Source: Robiginitomaculum sp. (GTDB lineage Bacteria; Pseudomonadota; Alphaproteobacteria; Caulobacterales; Maricaulaceae). Taken from it: a DNA stretch of 64,000 nt. Location of the stretch: assembly GCA_030949705.1 (NCBI GenBank), contig JAUZSF010000018.1, positions 62,001 through 126,000 on the forward strand. The letters are read 5' to 3'. Shown in pieces: positions 63,174 to 64,000 of the stretch. Every line of letters starts with the position of its first letter. Within the stretch, counting starts at the first letter, position 1. Under the pieces are notes generated by a model. It was not told where the DNA came from. It saw nothing but the letters and a program-made list of their open reading frames with translations, and made no database searches. A program made the translations under genes and the position numbers.

Positions 63174-64000
63174 ATGGACCTCGACATCACCCCCTGGCTG
63201 AATATGGCGATCCGCTGGCTGCACGTCATTGCGGGCATTGCCTGGATTGGTTCCAGCTTTTATTTCATCTGGCTGGACAATTCCTTGCGCCCTGAAAAGG
63301 ACGAAAAAGACAAGGGTGTCTTTGGTGCGCTCTGGGCGGTGCATGGCGGCGGGTTTTACCACAAGAAAAAATATCTGGTGGCGCCCGATCACATGCCCGA
63401 TGATTTGCACTGGTTCAAATGGGAGGCCTACACCACCTGGCTTTCCGGCTTCGCGCTTTTGGCGTTGATGTATTACTGGTCCGCTGATCTGTATCTGGTG
63501 GATCGTTCCAAGCTGGACATGACCAATCTTCAGGCCACGGGCCTTGGCCTTCTTGTTTTGGCGGCCGGTTGGCTGATTTATGATGGCCTGTGCAAATCGC
63601 CTTTGCGTAAAAACAATGCGGCGCTGGGTACAGTGTGGTTTTTCGTGCTCCTTGGCTTTGCCTATGGCTTAAATCTGGTATTTTCCGGGCGCGGCGCAGT
63701 GATGCATATGGGGGCCATTGTCGGCACCGCCATGGCCGCCAATGTGTTCTTCATCATCATCCCCAACCAGCGCAAGGTGGTCGCCGCCATGCTGGCAGGT
63801 CGTGCACCCGATCCAAAACTGGGGCAGGCCGCCAAACAACGCAGTTTACATAATAATTACATGACCTTACCAGTGGTGCTGATCATGATCAGCAACCATT
63901 ATCCGCTGCTGTTTGGCAATCCCTATAACTGGGCTTTGCTGGCCGGTTTTGCCATTTGCGGCATGTTGATCCGCCACTTTTTCAATCGTCGCCACAAAAA
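63174..64000 (+). CDS. puuD: Membrane urate hydroxylase PuuD, C-terminus beyond right edge
   Basis: Oxidises urate to 5-hydroxyisourate in the inner membrane. The open frame codes for 275 residues before the window ends: MDLDITPWLNMAIRWLHVIA, then GIAWIGSSFYFIWLDNSL, VHGGGFYHKKKY, and repeated membrane segments with histidines likely to bind haem or the active site. Full-length PuuD proteins of about 400 residues end in a cytochrome c domain, which should lie just past the edge. It replaces the soluble cofactor-free uricase. Start ATG 63174 has little Shine-Dalgarno sequence, probably coupled to xdhC. Confidence 0.93.
   Translation, partial: MDLDITPWLNMAIRWLHVIAGIAWIGSSFYFIWLDNSLRPEKDEKDKGVFGALWAVHGGGFYHKKKYLVAPDHMPDDLHWFKWEAYTTWLSGFALLALMYYWSADLYLVDRSKLDMTNLQATGLGLLVLAAGWLIYDGLCKSPLRKNNAALGTVWFFVLLGFAYGLNLVFSGRGAVMHMGAIVGTAMAANVFFIIIPNQRKVVAAMLAGRAPDPKLGQAAKQRSLHNNYMTLPVVLIMISNHYPLLFGNPYNWALLAGFAICGMLIRHFFNRRHK

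Noticed and set aside
1-64000. tRNA genes and CRISPR arrays
   Set aside because: No cloverleaf with a GTTCRANNC T-loop and no regularly spaced direct repeats were noticed by eye; a covariance search would be needed to exclude them.

Overview
The window looks like a chromosomal segment of an alphaproteobacterium, probably from a deep branch near Rhodospirillales, Kordiimonadales or Micropepsales; the order cannot be fixed from sequence alone. The base composition is GC-rich, with one AT-rich patch at 4.55-5.16 kb. The clearest lineage markers are purD divergent from xseA with a DUF2794 gene beside it, a HemY-like TPR protein and a mitofilin-like protein next to hemD-hemC, tsaD-gpsA divergent from hemC, and ffs directly followed by dnaX-ybaB. 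No tRNA, rRNA, CRISPR array, transposase or integrase was seen.

Layout. 0-3.9 kb: a TPR lipoprotein (cut by the left edge), ETF-ubiquinone oxidoreductase and a divergent family-4-type uracil-DNA glycosylase without cysteine ligands. 3.9-6.7 kb: a small accessory patch with a HigBA-type toxin-antitoxin pair behind a twin operator, an AT-rich orphan, a DUF1905 gene, a membrane protein/XRE pair and palindromic intergenic repeats. 6.7-31.5 kb: metabolism, envelope and signalling genes, including mmsA, a vWA/PPC protein pair, SixA, a GltB-like oxidoreductase, hydrolases, PhoD, TSUP, PepSY, a hybrid histidine kinase, an amidohydrolase, purD and xseA. 31.8-34.8 kb: a Gld-like ABC exporter. 34.8-45.3 kb: nrdA under two NrdR boxes, hemY-mitofilin-hemD-hemC, tsaD-gpsA and a nucleoside transporter. 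45.4-50.1 kb: a complete MacAB-TolC-type exporter. 50.3-55.5 kb: SRP RNA, dnaX, ybaB, yebC, a MOSC protein and a SulP transporter. 55.6-64 kb: a divergent urate-catabolism locus.

The purine locus encodes every step from xanthine to ureidoglycolate: XdhABC makes urate, the membrane urate hydroxylase PuuD makes 5-hydroxyisourate, UraH and UraD give allantoin, PuuE gives allantoate and Alc releases urea. The CNT transporter at 44-45 kb could supply nucleosides.

Two observations stand out. First, a vWA domain appears to be split over two overlapping secreted-protein genes: the first protein ends after the TDG strand, and the missing C-terminal third appears just before the membrane anchor of the second. 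Second, at least four frameshifts in otherwise well-conserved genes lie at short homopolymers (an ABC ATPase, uraH, and xdhB twice). These look more like read errors or slippery tracts than real gene decay, so the genes are annotated as full-length with the shift noted.
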